From the NCBI GenBank assembly GCA_964583605.1, contig CAZOWL010000094.1, positions 1 through 16,313 of the forward strand: DNA of 16,313 bases, written 5' to 3'. Each line of letters begins with the position of its first letter. The stretch's first letter is position 1. Origin of the DNA: CAZOWL01 sp964583605. GTDB lineage: Bacteria; Pseudomonadota; Gammaproteobacteria; Chromatiales; Chromatiaceae. Positions 7,094 through 14,627 of the stretch are shown here, in pieces. The notes beneath the pieces were generated by a model that made no database searches, was not told the origin of the DNA, and saw only the letters and a program-made list of their open reading frames with translations. A program made the position numbers and the translations under genes.

Positions 7094-8344
7094 CTAAAGC
7101 ACCAAGCCGGTGACGGCCCCGGTCATCAGGGTCGCGAGCGTCCCGGCGAGGATGGACTTCATGCCGAGCGCGACGATCTCCGGGCGTCTCGTTGGCGCCA
7201 TCGTCCCCAGACCCCCGATCATGATGCCAAGGCTGCCGAGATTCGCGAAGCCGCACAAGGCGTAGGTCATGATCAATCGGCTGCGCTCGCTCAAGGCCTC
7301 GGGCGGCAGATCGGCGAGCGTGAGATAGGCGACGAGCTCGTTCAGCACCGTCTTGATGCCCATCAGAGATCCCGCCGTCACGGCCTCGGACCATGGGATC
7401 CCGATCAGCCAGACGACCGGCGCCATGACCCAGCCGAGCAATCGCTGCGCCGTCAAGGGTGCCCCCGCGACCTCAGGCAGCAGCCCGAGCGCCTGATTGG
7501 CTAGACTGACGAGCGCGAGCATCACCACCAGCATCGCCAGGATGTTCAGCCAAAGAGGGATCGCATCGAGGGTGCCGCGCGTGATCGCATCCATCGCGCT
7601 GCGGGTGTCCGTCGCGATCTGCACCGGCTCGTCGGCGGTCGCATCTCGCTCCGGCACCAGTATCCCGGCGATCAGGAGTGCCGCCGGCGCGTTGATCAGC
7701 GAGGCGGTCAGGACGTGGCCGAGCGGGCTCGGGACCACACCTTCGAGGAGACTGGCGTAGAGCACCATCACCGTCCCGGCGATCGTCGCCATGCCACAGG
7801 TCATGAGGCCGAACAATGTGCTGCGCGACATATGTGGCAGGTATGGCCGGATCAGTAGCGGGGCCTCGGTCATGCCGACAAAGACGTTGGCCGCGGCGCC
7901 CAGGCCCAGCGGGCCGCCTGTGCCCAGCGTGCGGCGCAGCAGCCACGCGAAGCCACGCACCAGTATCGGCAGCAGGCGCCAATGGAAGAGCAGCGCCGAC
8001 AGCGCGCTGATCACGAGGATCAGTGGCAGGGCGCGAAAGGCCAGCACGAAGCTATTCTGCGGATAGACCTCCTCGAACGGCGCCGAGCCGCCACCCAGAT
8101 AGCCGAAGACGAACCCAGTGCCGGCAAGTGTCGCCGTCTGGAGGGCTGTTACAAGGGTGTTCAGGGTAAGGAAGACCTGCTGAAGCGGCGGAAGCTTGAG
8201 CAGGGCCAGCGCCAGCAGGAATTGCAGCCCCAAGCCGGCCACGATCAGGCGTGGCCGTACCGCGCGACGGTCCTCGCTTAAGAGCCACGCGAGACCGATC
8301 AACACGGCCAGTCCGAGAAGACCTTGCAGGGTGAGGGCCAGCAC
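7094..8344 (-). CDS. nupC: Concentrative nucleoside transporter (CNT/NupC family)
   Basis: This integral inner-membrane symporter, about 416 residues long (E. coli NupC has 400), imports nucleosides with a cation. It begins with the short CNT pattern of one hydrophobic span followed by LLSEDRRAVRP (21-31). Binding-site blocks are VGMTEAPLLIRPYL (156-169), IGIPWSEAVTAGSLMG (314-329) and KTVLNELVAY (331-340), then the C-terminal CGFANLGSLGIMIGGLG. The first block reads GMTEAP where NupC-like proteins I recall have a glutamine before T/S-E. I place the start at GTG 8344, where family similarity begins. The frame stays open to 8491, but that stretch is unlike CNT N-termini; no good Shine-Dalgarno settles the choice. 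It lies alone, 165 bases after the Mo operon and 132 before pot, so it could be read-through or independent. Confidence 0.9.
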   Translation of the reverse strand: MLALTLQGLLGLAVLIGLAWLLSEDRRAVRPRLIVAGLGLQFLLALALLKLPPLQQVFLTLNTLVTALQTATLAGTGFVFGYLGGGSAPFEEVYPQNSFVLAFRALPLILVISALSALLFHWRLLPILVRGFAWLLRRTLGTGGPLGLGAAANVFVGMTEAPLLIRPYLPHMSRSTLFGLMTCGMATIAGTVMVLYASLLEGVVPSPLGHVLTASLINAPAALLIAGILVPERDATADEPVQIATDTRSAMDAITRGTLDAIPLWLNILAMLVVMLALVSLANQALGLLPEVAGAPLTAQRLLGWVMAPVVWLIGIPWSEAVTAGSLMGIKTVLNELVAYLTLADLPPEALSERSRLIMTYALCGFANLGSLGIMIGGLGTMAPTRRPEIVALGMKSILAGTLATLMTGAVTGLVL

Positions 8345-8509
8345 TGGCTCTACAGTGCTCGTGTGCGCCGAGTGGCGCGCCGCAGCAGGCTGATGGCGGG
8401 CATCTCCGACGAACAGTCGGTCAGCATCAACTGGGTCACAGAGAGACTCCCGATCGCAGACTTCACAGGGAACCGGGATCGCCATTCCCACGTTGCTGTA
8501 CTTGTTGTA

Positions 8510-9082
8510 CTAGCGATCACGCGGCACGATGCGGGTAAAGAGCTCGCGGCGCGAGACCTCGCGTTGCATCGGGCAATCGCGCTGGGCGCGCTCCATGTTC
8601 TCGTCGCGGATCCGGATGACCTCAGCCCAGGCCGCGAAGGCGGCCTCGGCATCGCGATACGGCGACATGTCGAGGCATAGCGGCTGGAGCAAATAGTGCC
8701 CTAGCGCCGGGTGAAAAATGAGGTGGGCCTTCTGCGGTTGGCCGAGCAGCTGGACGTCCACGCGCGGTCCAAGGACAAGGTAATCGGCATCGCGGCGCGC
8801 CGCGGCCGTCCAATCCGGCGGGATCGCGATTACCGGGCCGCGGTCCGGGAAGAGCAGCCGGGCGAGCATCCAGGGGGTCAACAGGAGCAGGACACGCCAG
8901 TCCTCGATGCGACGGACGGCGCGGACCTGGATGCCAAGGTCGAAATTGAGCATCGGGTCGCCTAGCAGCTCCTCGCTGAGGATCCGTTCATGGACGTCGA
9001 CGACGGCCTCGCTCAGGGCGGCCTCGTCCGCCAGCGTGGGCGCGGTGAGCTCCCAGGCCTGCTCAGGTGCGACTTCTGTCAT
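8510..9082 (-). CDS. hybE: HybE-like ([NiFe]-hydrogenase assembly chaperone family) protein in a Mo-enzyme operon
   Basis: This 190-residue cytoplasmic protein resembles HybE/HupJ, chaperones that assist hydrogenase maturation or Tat proofreading. The key similarity is the block RIEDWRVLLLLTPWMLARLLFPD (quoted in part: LLLLTPWMLARLLFPD, 65-80), matching the ITPWMLSAVIFPGPD-type core of E. coli HybE as I recall it. SRRELFTR near the C-terminus (178-185) resembles the HybE end. It is somewhat longer than HybE (162). The ATG at 9082 overlaps the end of the TorD-like gene by 20 bases, so it is the last gene of the polysulfide-reductase-type operon; a TTG at 9121 is a poorer start. No hydrogenase gene is in the window. 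The likely job is to help the catalytic or Fe-S subunit mature before Tat export. The family call rests on a short core motif. Confidence 0.62.
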   Translation of the reverse strand: MTEVAPEQAWELTAPTLADEAALSEAVVDVHERILSEELLGDPMLNFDLGIQVRAVRRIEDWRVLLLLTPWMLARLLFPDRGPVIAIPPDWTAAARRDADYLVLGPRVDVQLLGQPQKAHLIFHPALGHYLLQPLCLDMSPYRDAEAAFAAWAEVIRIRDENMERAQRDCPMQREVSRRELFTRIVPRDR

Positions 9083-9635
9083 GCGCTTGGCCGGCGGCGA
9101 GCTCGGCGATCTGTGCGCCAAGGATACGATACAGCTCGAGCGCCGCGGCGTCGCGCAGGTCGCTTGCGAAGCGCGGAAGCCAGGTGCTCAGGTGCTCCTC
9201 CCACAACGCAGCGAGGAGGTTCCCCGGTGGGTCTTCCCCGGTCCTGGCCTCGGTCGGTCCAGCCGGCTGGGTGCACTGCTCGGTTAGGAACGCCGCGTAC
9301 TCGAGCAGCGTGCCGAGATAGTCGGGCGGCGCGCCAGTGGCCCTGAGGCCGGCGCGCGCGTACAGACCGCTCAGCTCTTCGCGTGCCGAGCCGCCCATCT
9401 GCCCATGACGGTAGGCCGACTCGAAGGGTGGACAGGGTGTCCGCGGGTAGCCGTTGACGAAGAGGCGGGTGTGCTCCCCCTGCCACTCGGTCAGCGGCAG
9501 GGCCTCGAGCTCCGCGATCGCCGGCGCCAGCCAAGGCGCGGTGCCGAGCTGATCGCGGAGCGCGTCCAGCGCGTCATCCTCTGGCTGGGCGAGAAGGGCG
9601 GCCAGGAGGCGCAGCCGCTCCGGCCTCAGGCCCAT
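9063..9635 (-). CDS. TorD/DmsD-family redox-enzyme maturation chaperone
   Basis: This 190-residue all-helical cytoplasmic chaperone would bind the twin-arginine leader of the molybdoenzyme subunit and hold it for cofactor insertion. Diagnostic features are GEHTRLFVNGYPRTPCPPFESAY (quoted in part: EHTRLFV 54-60, PPFESAY 69-75) and PPDYLGTLLEYAAFL (103-117), the TorD family's E-x2-RLF and P-D-(H/Y)-L segments. I chose ATG 9635 because TorD-type homology starts there and GAGG lies 5 bases upstream. An in-frame ATG at 9755 would overlap the membrane-subunit gene by 29 bases and add a proline-rich, unrecognised 40 residues with no Shine-Dalgarno. It is the fourth gene of the operon and overlaps the HybE-like gene. 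Confidence 0.85.
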   Translation of the reverse strand: MGLRPERLRLLAALLAQPEDDALDALRDQLGTAPWLAPAIAELEALPLTEWQGEHTRLFVNGYPRTPCPPFESAYRHGQMGGSAREELSGLYARAGLRATGAPPDYLGTLLEYAAFLTEQCTQPAGPTEARTGEDPPGNLLAALWEEHLSTWLPRFASDLRDAAALELYRILGAQIAELAAGQAHDRSRT

Positions 9636-9726
9636 GCTCCCCTCACACGCGTCCAGGCGCGGCGGCTCGGCCGTCGGCGTCGGCCGAGCGCCTGTCCTGC
9701 GCGGCTTATAGGGCCGGTCAAATGCG

Positions 9727-10686
9727 TCACCAAGGATAGGCGTAGACGCCGGCATACATGAAGTAATGCCGCAACAGATAGCCGCCGGTCAGGACGAATA
9801 CCGATGCTGTGATGATCGGCACCCGGGTAGCCCACCCTGAGACGACGCTCTTCAGCTCCAGGAAGAAGGGTACGGCAAGCCCCAGGCCGATGAAGCCGAT
9901 CAGCCAGCCGAGATCGGTCCACAACAGCTCCCACGAGCGCATCGCCGACTCGGAGCCGCGCTGCAGGTAGAAGAACAGCGAGGCCAGGATGACCAGCTCC
10001 GCGGCGATGAGGACGAGGTCGATGCGCTCATAGAGCACGCGGATGATCTCATCCTCCTTCTCGCGGATCAGGGTGTACATCAGCAGCAACAGAAAGGCCA
10101 TCGCCGTCGAGAAGGCGGAGACCGTGAACAGCAGTGGCACGCCTGGATTGGCCCAGAGCGCGACGCCGGGGAAGGATTGGAGCAGAAGTCCTGTGTACAC
10201 CGCGACGCCGACACCGTTGATCACTGCCAGCCAGCCCACGACCTTGCGGTTGTTCTCGACGACACCGGCCAGCCAACGGACCAAGCCCCATTTCAGGATG
10301 TCACGGATGACGGGCGTGCGCTGCAGCAGCCTGACCTCCTTGGCGTGAGGCAGCGCGTAGATGATGCCCCAGGCCATCATCCAGATGATGAACTGTGTGC
10401 CCCAGGCGATCCAGGCATCTGGCTTCTTGAATAGAATCAACGGGTTGAGGACATGGATGACGGCGCTGTGATGCAGCAGGTGACTGAACAGCATCAAGGA
10501 TCCCAAAGCCAGCAGGATCACGCCCGATCCGGCGCCCCAGAGCACCAGCTTGCGGTGCGGGTGGATGTACATGTCGGTGAGGAAGGTCACCGCCAGGGTC
10601 GCGGCCCCCAGGCCACCGAAGTAGAGATAGATCGCGAGCCACCAGGTCCAGATCTCCTGGGTCGCATAGCTCATCGTGACGTCCAT
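9727..10686 (-). CDS. psrC: NrfD/PsrC-family quinone-reactive membrane subunit
   Basis: This 319-residue integral membrane protein would exchange electrons between the quinone pool and the Fe-S subunit. About eight spans are visible (roughly 13-37, 47-68, 91-112, 150-170, 182-205, 221-241, 256-277, 288-309), as in Thermus PsrC. The family block YTGLLLQSFPGVALWANPGV (164-183) is present, with FGGLGAAT near the first span. ATG 10686 has GGAGG 7 bases upstream and begins one base after the PsrB-like stop, so the two genes are tightly coupled. No haem-binding motif was evident. NrfD proteins also serve SoeC, ArxC and TtrC, so the subunit alone does not define the substrate. Confidence 0.92.
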   Translation of the reverse strand: MDVTMSYATQEIWTWWLAIYLYFGGLGAATLAVTFLTDMYIHPHRKLVLWGAGSGVILLALGSLMLFSHLLHHSAVIHVLNPLILFKKPDAWIAWGTQFIIWMMAWGIIYALPHAKEVRLLQRTPVIRDILKWGLVRWLAGVVENNRKVVGWLAVINGVGVAVYTGLLLQSFPGVALWANPGVPLLFTVSAFSTAMAFLLLLMYTLIREKEDEIIRVLYERIDLVLIAAELVILASLFFYLQRGSESAMRSWELLWTDLGWLIGFIGLGLAVPFFLELKSVVSGWATRVPIITASVFVLTGGYLLRHYFMYAGVYAYPW

Positions 10687-10687
10687 C

Positions 10688-11305
10688 TCAGCCCCTCCAC
10701 TTCAGGTCATCGATATAGTAGACGTTCGGTCGCGTGCCGATGTGCGGCATCAACGGCCGAGCGACCCCGCTGGCGACGACCCTGGCGACCGGGTCGGTGC
10801 GGTCGTCGAGGTCACCGAAGAGCCGCGCCGAGCCGACACAGGTCTGCACGCAGGCGGGCTCTTCTCCCCGCCTGACGCGGTGCTCGCAGAAGGAGCACTT
10901 GTCGACGCTCGGATGGCGGCGGCGATAGTCGGAACCGTAGAACTCGCGGCCCTTGGCGACGTCACCATAGGTGACGTCGACGCGCGCATGATAAGGACAG
11001 GCCATTGCGCAGGCGCGACAGCCCATGCACAGATCCTGGTCGACGAGGACGATGCCGTCCTCCCCCTTCGAGGTGGCCCCGGTCGGACAGACCGTCATGC
11101 ACGGCGGGTTGTCGCAGTGGTTGCAGAGGCGCGGGAAGAAGCGGCGGTGGGCGTCGTCACAGACGCCGATCTCCTTATCGTGGACATAGGTGCGCCACTT
11201 GTCCTGGTCCCAGACTGGCGTCTGGTTCTCCATCGCGCAGGCCGCCATGCAGGCGTTGCAGCCGACACAGGTGTTGAGGTCGATTACCATCGCGTAGTGG
11301 GTCAT
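10688..11305 (-). CDS. psrB: 4Fe-4S electron-transfer subunit, PsrB/DmsB type
   Basis: This 205-residue ferredoxin-like protein shuttles electrons between the molybdopterin subunit and the membrane anchor. It carries 16 cluster cysteines in four groups: 13/16/19/23, 61/64/69/73, 93/96/99/103 and 137/140/152/156. These are the classical four 4Fe-4S clusters of the DMSO-reductase family B subunit; one extra cysteine (49) is not part of the pattern. The protein has no signal peptide, as expected if it is co-exported with the Tat-tagged catalytic subunit. ATG 11305 has GGGAGG 8 bases upstream; the frame stays open further upstream only as a shadow of psrA. It lies 17 bases after the catalytic-subunit stop. 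Confidence 0.94.
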   Translation of the reverse strand: MTHYAMVIDLNTCVGCNACMAACAMENQTPVWDQDKWRTYVHDKEIGVCDDAHRRFFPRLCNHCDNPPCMTVCPTGATSKGEDGIVLVDQDLCMGCRACAMACPYHARVDVTYGDVAKGREFYGSDYRRRHPSVDKCSFCEHRVRRGEEPACVQTCVGSARLFGDLDDRTDPVARVVASGVARPLMPHIGTRPNVYYIDDLKWRG

Positions 11306-11322
11306 CTCGATACCCTCCCGGT

Positions 11323-14091
11323 CTAGGCCTTGGCCACGCGGATCGTGAACTCTTGCGAGCGGAATCCGGCCACGACCGGCTCGACCTGATAGGGGATCAA
11401 GCGGCTGGTGGCGGTGCCATCGCCAAAGGTGCGCGACAAGGCCTTGTTCTCGACCCCGAACGACGAGTAGATGAACAGGGCGTCGCGGTGGACCCAACGC
11501 GTGAGATACGCACGCCCATCGGTCTCCTGGCCAGACTTGGTGTTGGTCAGGCGGATCCGGTCACCGTGTGCGATGCCCAGGCGCGCGGCGCGCTCGGGGT
11601 GGATCCAGACGCCCTTGTAGATCTCGTCCTTGAACTGGTTGATCGCCGCCAGCACCGGGTTGTTGCTGTTCGTCGAGCCGTGTGAGACCGTCGGCGACTT
11701 GCCATAGGTGAAATAGAACTCATCCGCCCGGAGCGGGTCCTTCATCGACAGCCCCTCGCGACACTCGGCCGCGATGTAGGTCGCGAGGACATTGAAGTTC
11801 TGCTCTGTGTGACCGCCATCGCGCAGGCTGCGCAGCAGCGGGCTGAAGAACTCCAGACGTCCGCTCGTCGTCGGCACCGGCATCTTATGCGGCATGCCCC
11901 AGTGCGCGAGCACCTGATGCTTGTCCTCCTCCGGGTAGACGCCGCGCTCGCGCAGCACCACGTCGAGCCGCTGCGGTGTCGTACCGATGCGCGCCGCAGT
12001 CTGAGCGAAGGACACCTCGCGGCTCGCCGCCGTGAAGGCGCCCTTGTCCATCGTCTCTCGGGTCCTGGCGTAGGCGGCCTTAACCGGCCCGGCTTCCAGC
12101 CCCGTCAGCATCTCGATCCACTCGAGGAACTTGTCCGTGTTGCCGCTGATGATCTCGGTCATCCGCAACAGGATGTCGGCGATCTCCTCGGTGTCGTAGA
12201 TCGGATCGATCGCCGCATAGCGGGTCGTCAGGGCCATGTCGTGGTTGACGCCGTTGCCGTACAGCGTCGGCTCGCTGCGCTCCAGATAGGTGCTGTTCGG
12301 GAGGATCACGTCGGCATAGGGTGCCGTGTCGGAGGGCAGGACATCGACGAGCACGACCAGGTCGACGTTCTCGTGGCTCAGCGTCTCCTTCCAGTAGCTT
12401 TCCGGATAGTAATGGCGCACTGGATTGGCTGCGTTGATCAGCACGGCCCGCGTGAGGTAGGGCTCGCCTTGCCACTCGACCTTGCCCTCGACCGATTCGC
12501 GCAGGCCGGTGTCGGTCATGACCGGCAGGGCCACGTTGAACTGCCCGGCGGCCTTCTGCTGGGCATTCCAGGCCCAGGTCCAGCCGGGACGACCATGGGA
12601 GAAGTTCTCGCCCTTGGAGACGGCGTCGATGACCATCTTGGCGAAGTGCATCCCGGCGAGGTTGGCCATCGGGGCAGCGATCTCTTTGCCCTCGTCATAG
12701 GCCTTGTACATGTGCGCCGCCTTGTGGTGCACCTCACCGGAATTGATCCAGCCACCGATGGTATCGATGCCGCCGAGCAGGGATTGCACCATAGCCTGAA
12801 CGCGGCGCAGCATCATGACGTTGTGGAAGCGCGCGCCGTGCCAACCGGGGTCGACGATTGCCGGGCGGGTGGTGCCGAGCTCGCGGGCGATGCGCGAGAT
12901 CGTCTCGGCGGGGACCCCGCTGATCTCGGCCGCCCACTCGGGCGTGCAGCCGTCGATTTCGGCTAGCTGCGCCTGGAAGACCGTCACGGCCGGCCGGCCG
13001 TCGACGACCAACCCCTCTGGTGCGCGCAGATCTGGCACGATCGGGTGGCCGTCGATGTCGAACCGGTTGTCGTGGGTGAAGGCGGGCAAGGTGTGCAATT
13101 CCCTCGTCCCGTGGGCCACCACCATTGGCCGGCCTTCGGCATCGGCGACCTGCCGCCACTCGCCGGTCTCGTCGCGGGTCAACAGGAAGGGCAGGTTCGT
13201 GTGACGCTCGACGAACTCGTCATCGTAGAGGCCTTCGGCCATCAGGATGCGCATCACGGCGAGCATGAAGGCGAGATCGGTCCCCGGGCGGATGCGGATC
13301 CATTCGTCGGACTTGGCGGCTGTCTCCGAGCGCCTCGAGTCGAGCGCGACGACCTTTGCGCCGTTCTTGCGGCCCTGCGCAAAGCGCACCATGCGGCAGG
13401 TCGAGACCCCGCCAATCGAGGCGTTATTGGCGATGAAGAGGATGAGCTTGGCGTTGTCGAAGTCCGGTAGCACCTCGTCGTGGATATTGAAGTTGCCGGT
13501 GACGAGATCCGTGCCTAGATGGCCCGTCGTGACACAGTGCTGCATCGGCGAGGCGATGATGTTCGGCACCTCGTTCGCCATCGCGAAGGGGACGGCCCAG
13601 TTCATGTAGAACACGCAGGAGGTCCAGCCGCCGACCATGGTCCATTCCCAGGGCTTGATCGCGGCCTCTTGGCTCTTCTTCGCGATGTACTCCCACGCCT
13701 CATCCCAGCTGGCAGCGCGGAACTTGTACTCGCCGCGCTTGCTGCCCTCGACACGGATCAGCGGCGTCTTGATGCGGTCGGTGTCATAGGTCTGACGCAG
13801 CCCGGCCTGGCCACGGGCGCAGAGCTTGCCGCGGTTCAACGTCGAGTAGGGGTTGCCATCGAGCTTGACGATGCGTTTGTCGCCATTGCGCTCGCGGGTC
13901 GTGACCCGCAGGTTGCATAGCGACGAGCAGAAATTGCAGATGTTGTAGGTGACCTCCTCGATGACCTGATCCTTGCCAGCGGCCTGGCCAATCAGCCCCC
14001 CCGTCGGTGCCAATAGGCTCAGACCGGCCGTGCCGTAACCAGTGGTCTTGAGGAACGCGCGGCGCGACAGGCGTGGAAGGCTCCAGCCCAT
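11323..14091 (-). CDS. psrA: Tat-exported molybdopterin (bis-MGD) oxidoreductase, polysulfide/sulfur/thiosulfate reductase-type catalytic subunit
   Basis: This 922-residue catalytic subunit belongs to the DMSO-reductase family. A twin-arginine leader (RLSRRAFLKTTG, 7-18) followed by a hydrophobic stretch to about 36 indicates periplasmic action. A 4Fe-4S site is formed by Cys52, Cys55, Cys59 and Cys91 (CNFCSSLC then KLCARG). The Mo ligand is most likely Cys186 in SPMQHCVTTGHLGTD. MGD-binding stretches include DSRRSETAAKSDEWIRIRPG (251-270) and LPSDTAPYADVILPNSTYLE (585-604). A C-terminal barrel starts near 825 (VWIHPERAARLGIAHGD). At 922 residues it is longer than Wolinella PsrA (about 765) and nearer SoeA or TtrA in size; the Tat leader argues against cytoplasmic SoeA. 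ATG 14091 is fixed by GAGGAGG 5 bases upstream. It is the first gene of a five-gene operon with an FNR-like box upstream. The exact substrate (polysulfide, sulfur, thiosulfate, tetrathionate) is not decided. Confidence 0.88.
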   Translation of the reverse strand: MGWSLPRLSRRAFLKTTGYGTAGLSLLAPTGGLIGQAAGKDQVIEEVTYNICNFCSSLCNLRVTTRERNGDKRIVKLDGNPYSTLNRGKLCARGQAGLRQTYDTDRIKTPLIRVEGSKRGEYKFRAASWDEAWEYIAKKSQEAAIKPWEWTMVGGWTSCVFYMNWAVPFAMANEVPNIIASPMQHCVTTGHLGTDLVTGNFNIHDEVLPDFDNAKLILFIANNASIGGVSTCRMVRFAQGRKNGAKVVALDSRRSETAAKSDEWIRIRPGTDLAFMLAVMRILMAEGLYDDEFVERHTNLPFLLTRDETGEWRQVADAEGRPMVVAHGTRELHTLPAFTHDNRFDIDGHPIVPDLRAPEGLVVDGRPAVTVFQAQLAEIDGCTPEWAAEISGVPAETISRIARELGTTRPAIVDPGWHGARFHNVMMLRRVQAMVQSLLGGIDTIGGWINSGEVHHKAAHMYKAYDEGKEIAAPMANLAGMHFAKMVIDAVSKGENFSHGRPGWTWAWNAQQKAAGQFNVALPVMTDTGLRESVEGKVEWQGEPYLTRAVLINAANPVRHYYPESYWKETLSHENVDLVVLVDVLPSDTAPYADVILPNSTYLERSEPTLYGNGVNHDMALTTRYAAIDPIYDTEEIADILLRMTEIISGNTDKFLEWIEMLTGLEAGPVKAAYARTRETMDKGAFTAASREVSFAQTAARIGTTPQRLDVVLRERGVYPEEDKHQVLAHWGMPHKMPVPTTSGRLEFFSPLLRSLRDGGHTEQNFNVLATYIAAECREGLSMKDPLRADEFYFTYGKSPTVSHGSTNSNNPVLAAINQFKDEIYKGVWIHPERAARLGIAHGDRIRLTNTKSGQETDGRAYLTRWVHRDALFIYSSFGVENKALSRTFGDGTATSRLIPYQVEPVVAGFRSQEFTIRVAKA

Positions 14092-14144
14092 TTGATCCTC
14101 CTCGGGAAAACCCTCGCCCGGTTGTTGAGTGTCTGCTCGTTGAT

Positions 14145-14164
14145 GCCCGCGGTCTGGGGCGGGC
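14145..14164 (-). other. GC-rich hairpin in the psrA leader
   Basis: GCCCGC (14145-14150) pairs with GCGGGC (14159-14164) around an 8-base loop, 54 bases upstream of the psrA ATG. It would lie in the 5' untranslated region if transcription starts near the FNR-like box. It has no U-run and leaves the ribosome-binding site exposed. A regulatory role is unproven. Confidence 0.3.
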
Positions 14165-14180
14165 ACCTTTTGTACCCGGG

Positions 14181-14186
14181 AAGCTA
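14181..14186 (-). promoter_or_regulatory. psrA: Possible -10 element of the psrA promoter
   Basis: On the minus strand TAGCTT (14181-14186) would put +1 near 14174 and the FNR-like box centred at about -61.5, the class I activator position. The hexamer matches only 3/6 of TATAAT, so this is a spacing-based inference. A class II arrangement (-41.5) finds no usable -10. Confidence 0.25.
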
Positions 14187-14228
14187 AACAGGCCGGACCT
14201 GGCTGGTCCACGAGTTCGGCTGGATTGC

Positions 14229-14242
14229 TTGATTTATGTCAA
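14229..14242. promoter_or_regulatory. FNR/ANR-type binding site upstream of the psr operon
   Basis: TTGATTTATGTCAA fits the FNR/ANR consensus TTGAT-N4-ATCAA with one mismatch (G for A at 14238). It is centred about 144 bases upstream of the psrA ATG, in the only gene-free gap before the operon, and no gene on the plus strand could use it. FNR-type regulators activate anaerobic respiration genes when oxygen is absent, which fits a polysulfide-reductase-type operon. The sequence cannot separate FNR from DNR/NnrR-type binding. Confidence 0.65.
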
Positions 14243-14532
14243 GGGTCGTGGGGAATTCCAAGTGGGTGCGTAAGTAATTGAAAGACTGATATTCTGACTA
14301 GGTTGGAGGGGCTGCGCGGGTGGCCGTCCCGCTCCCGTCGCAGTGTGCGAGCCGGTAGGCCGGACCGCTTGCCTGCTCGCGCCGCAGCCCCGCGCGCGAG
14401 CGGATCTGTTCCCAACGGTAGCGGAGACGAAGCCAACGCCGGGGAACGGCCATCCCTGGCCATCCCCGGGCCATGTTTGCCCTGGTCCCCTTCGGCCGGC
14501 GCGTGCGGTGATCGGCAGGGGCCTCAACCCCT

Positions 14533-14594
14533 AACGATCATGGGGCGGGGCGAGCCAACCCGGACCATGACATGTCGCCTCGCCCCTGATCGTT
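14533..14594. repeat. Imperfect inverted repeat, 16-base arms
   Basis: The right arm CTCGCCCCTGATCGTT (14579-14594) is the reverse complement of AACGATCA (14533-14540) plus GGGGCGAG (14547-14554). The left arm carries a 6-base insertion, and 24 bases separate the arms. It lies 113 bases past the rpfF stop and could be a structured 3' end of the rpfF transcript, a mobile-repeat remnant or a cruciform. No U-run supports simple intrinsic termination. Confidence 0.5.
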
Positions 14595-14606
14595 CCCTCA
14601 CCCCAT

Positions 14607-14627
14607 CCCTCTCCCAAAGGGCGAGGG
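14607..14627. repeat. REP-like hairpin, CCCTCTCCC-AAA-GGGCGAGGG
   Basis: CCCTCTCCC (14607-14615) pairs with GGGCGAGGG (14619-14627) with one mismatch around an AAA loop, preceded by CCTCACCCCAT. A related element (CCCCTCACCCCAG, CCCCTCTCCCATGGGG) occurs at 16220-16261, so this is a dispersed extragenic repeat within the window. Similar CCTCACCCC...CTCTCCC repeats are familiar from gammaproteobacterial intergenic regions (memory, not searched). It lies just beyond the rpfF end and may stabilise or end that transcript. Confidence 0.5.

Noticed and set aside
9635..9755. Longer TorD-like protein starting at ATG 9755
   Set aside because: It overlaps the psrC end, has no Shine-Dalgarno and adds 40 proline- and arginine-rich residues not seen in TorD proteins. 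ATG 9635 has a good site.
11809..12966. 385-residue plus-strand open frame opposite psrA
   Set aside because: It lies entirely antisense to the molybdoenzyme gene. Its composition (His, Arg, Asp, Gly rich) mirrors the complementary codons and no domain is visible.
11323..14091. Identification as the cytoplasmic sulfite-oxidising enzyme subunit SoeA
   Set aside because: The size fits, but the twin-arginine leader SRRAFLK with a hydrophobic segment indicates export, unlike SoeA. The TorD-type chaperone in the operon fits a Tat substrate.
11323..14091. Identification as arsenite oxidase ArxA or arsenate reductase ArrA
   Set aside because: The operon form (A-B-C-TorD) is compatible, but I did not see the ArxA/ArrA active-site signature I would expect, and the HybE-like gene and lack of other ars/arx genes argue against it. 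A phylogeny would be decisive.
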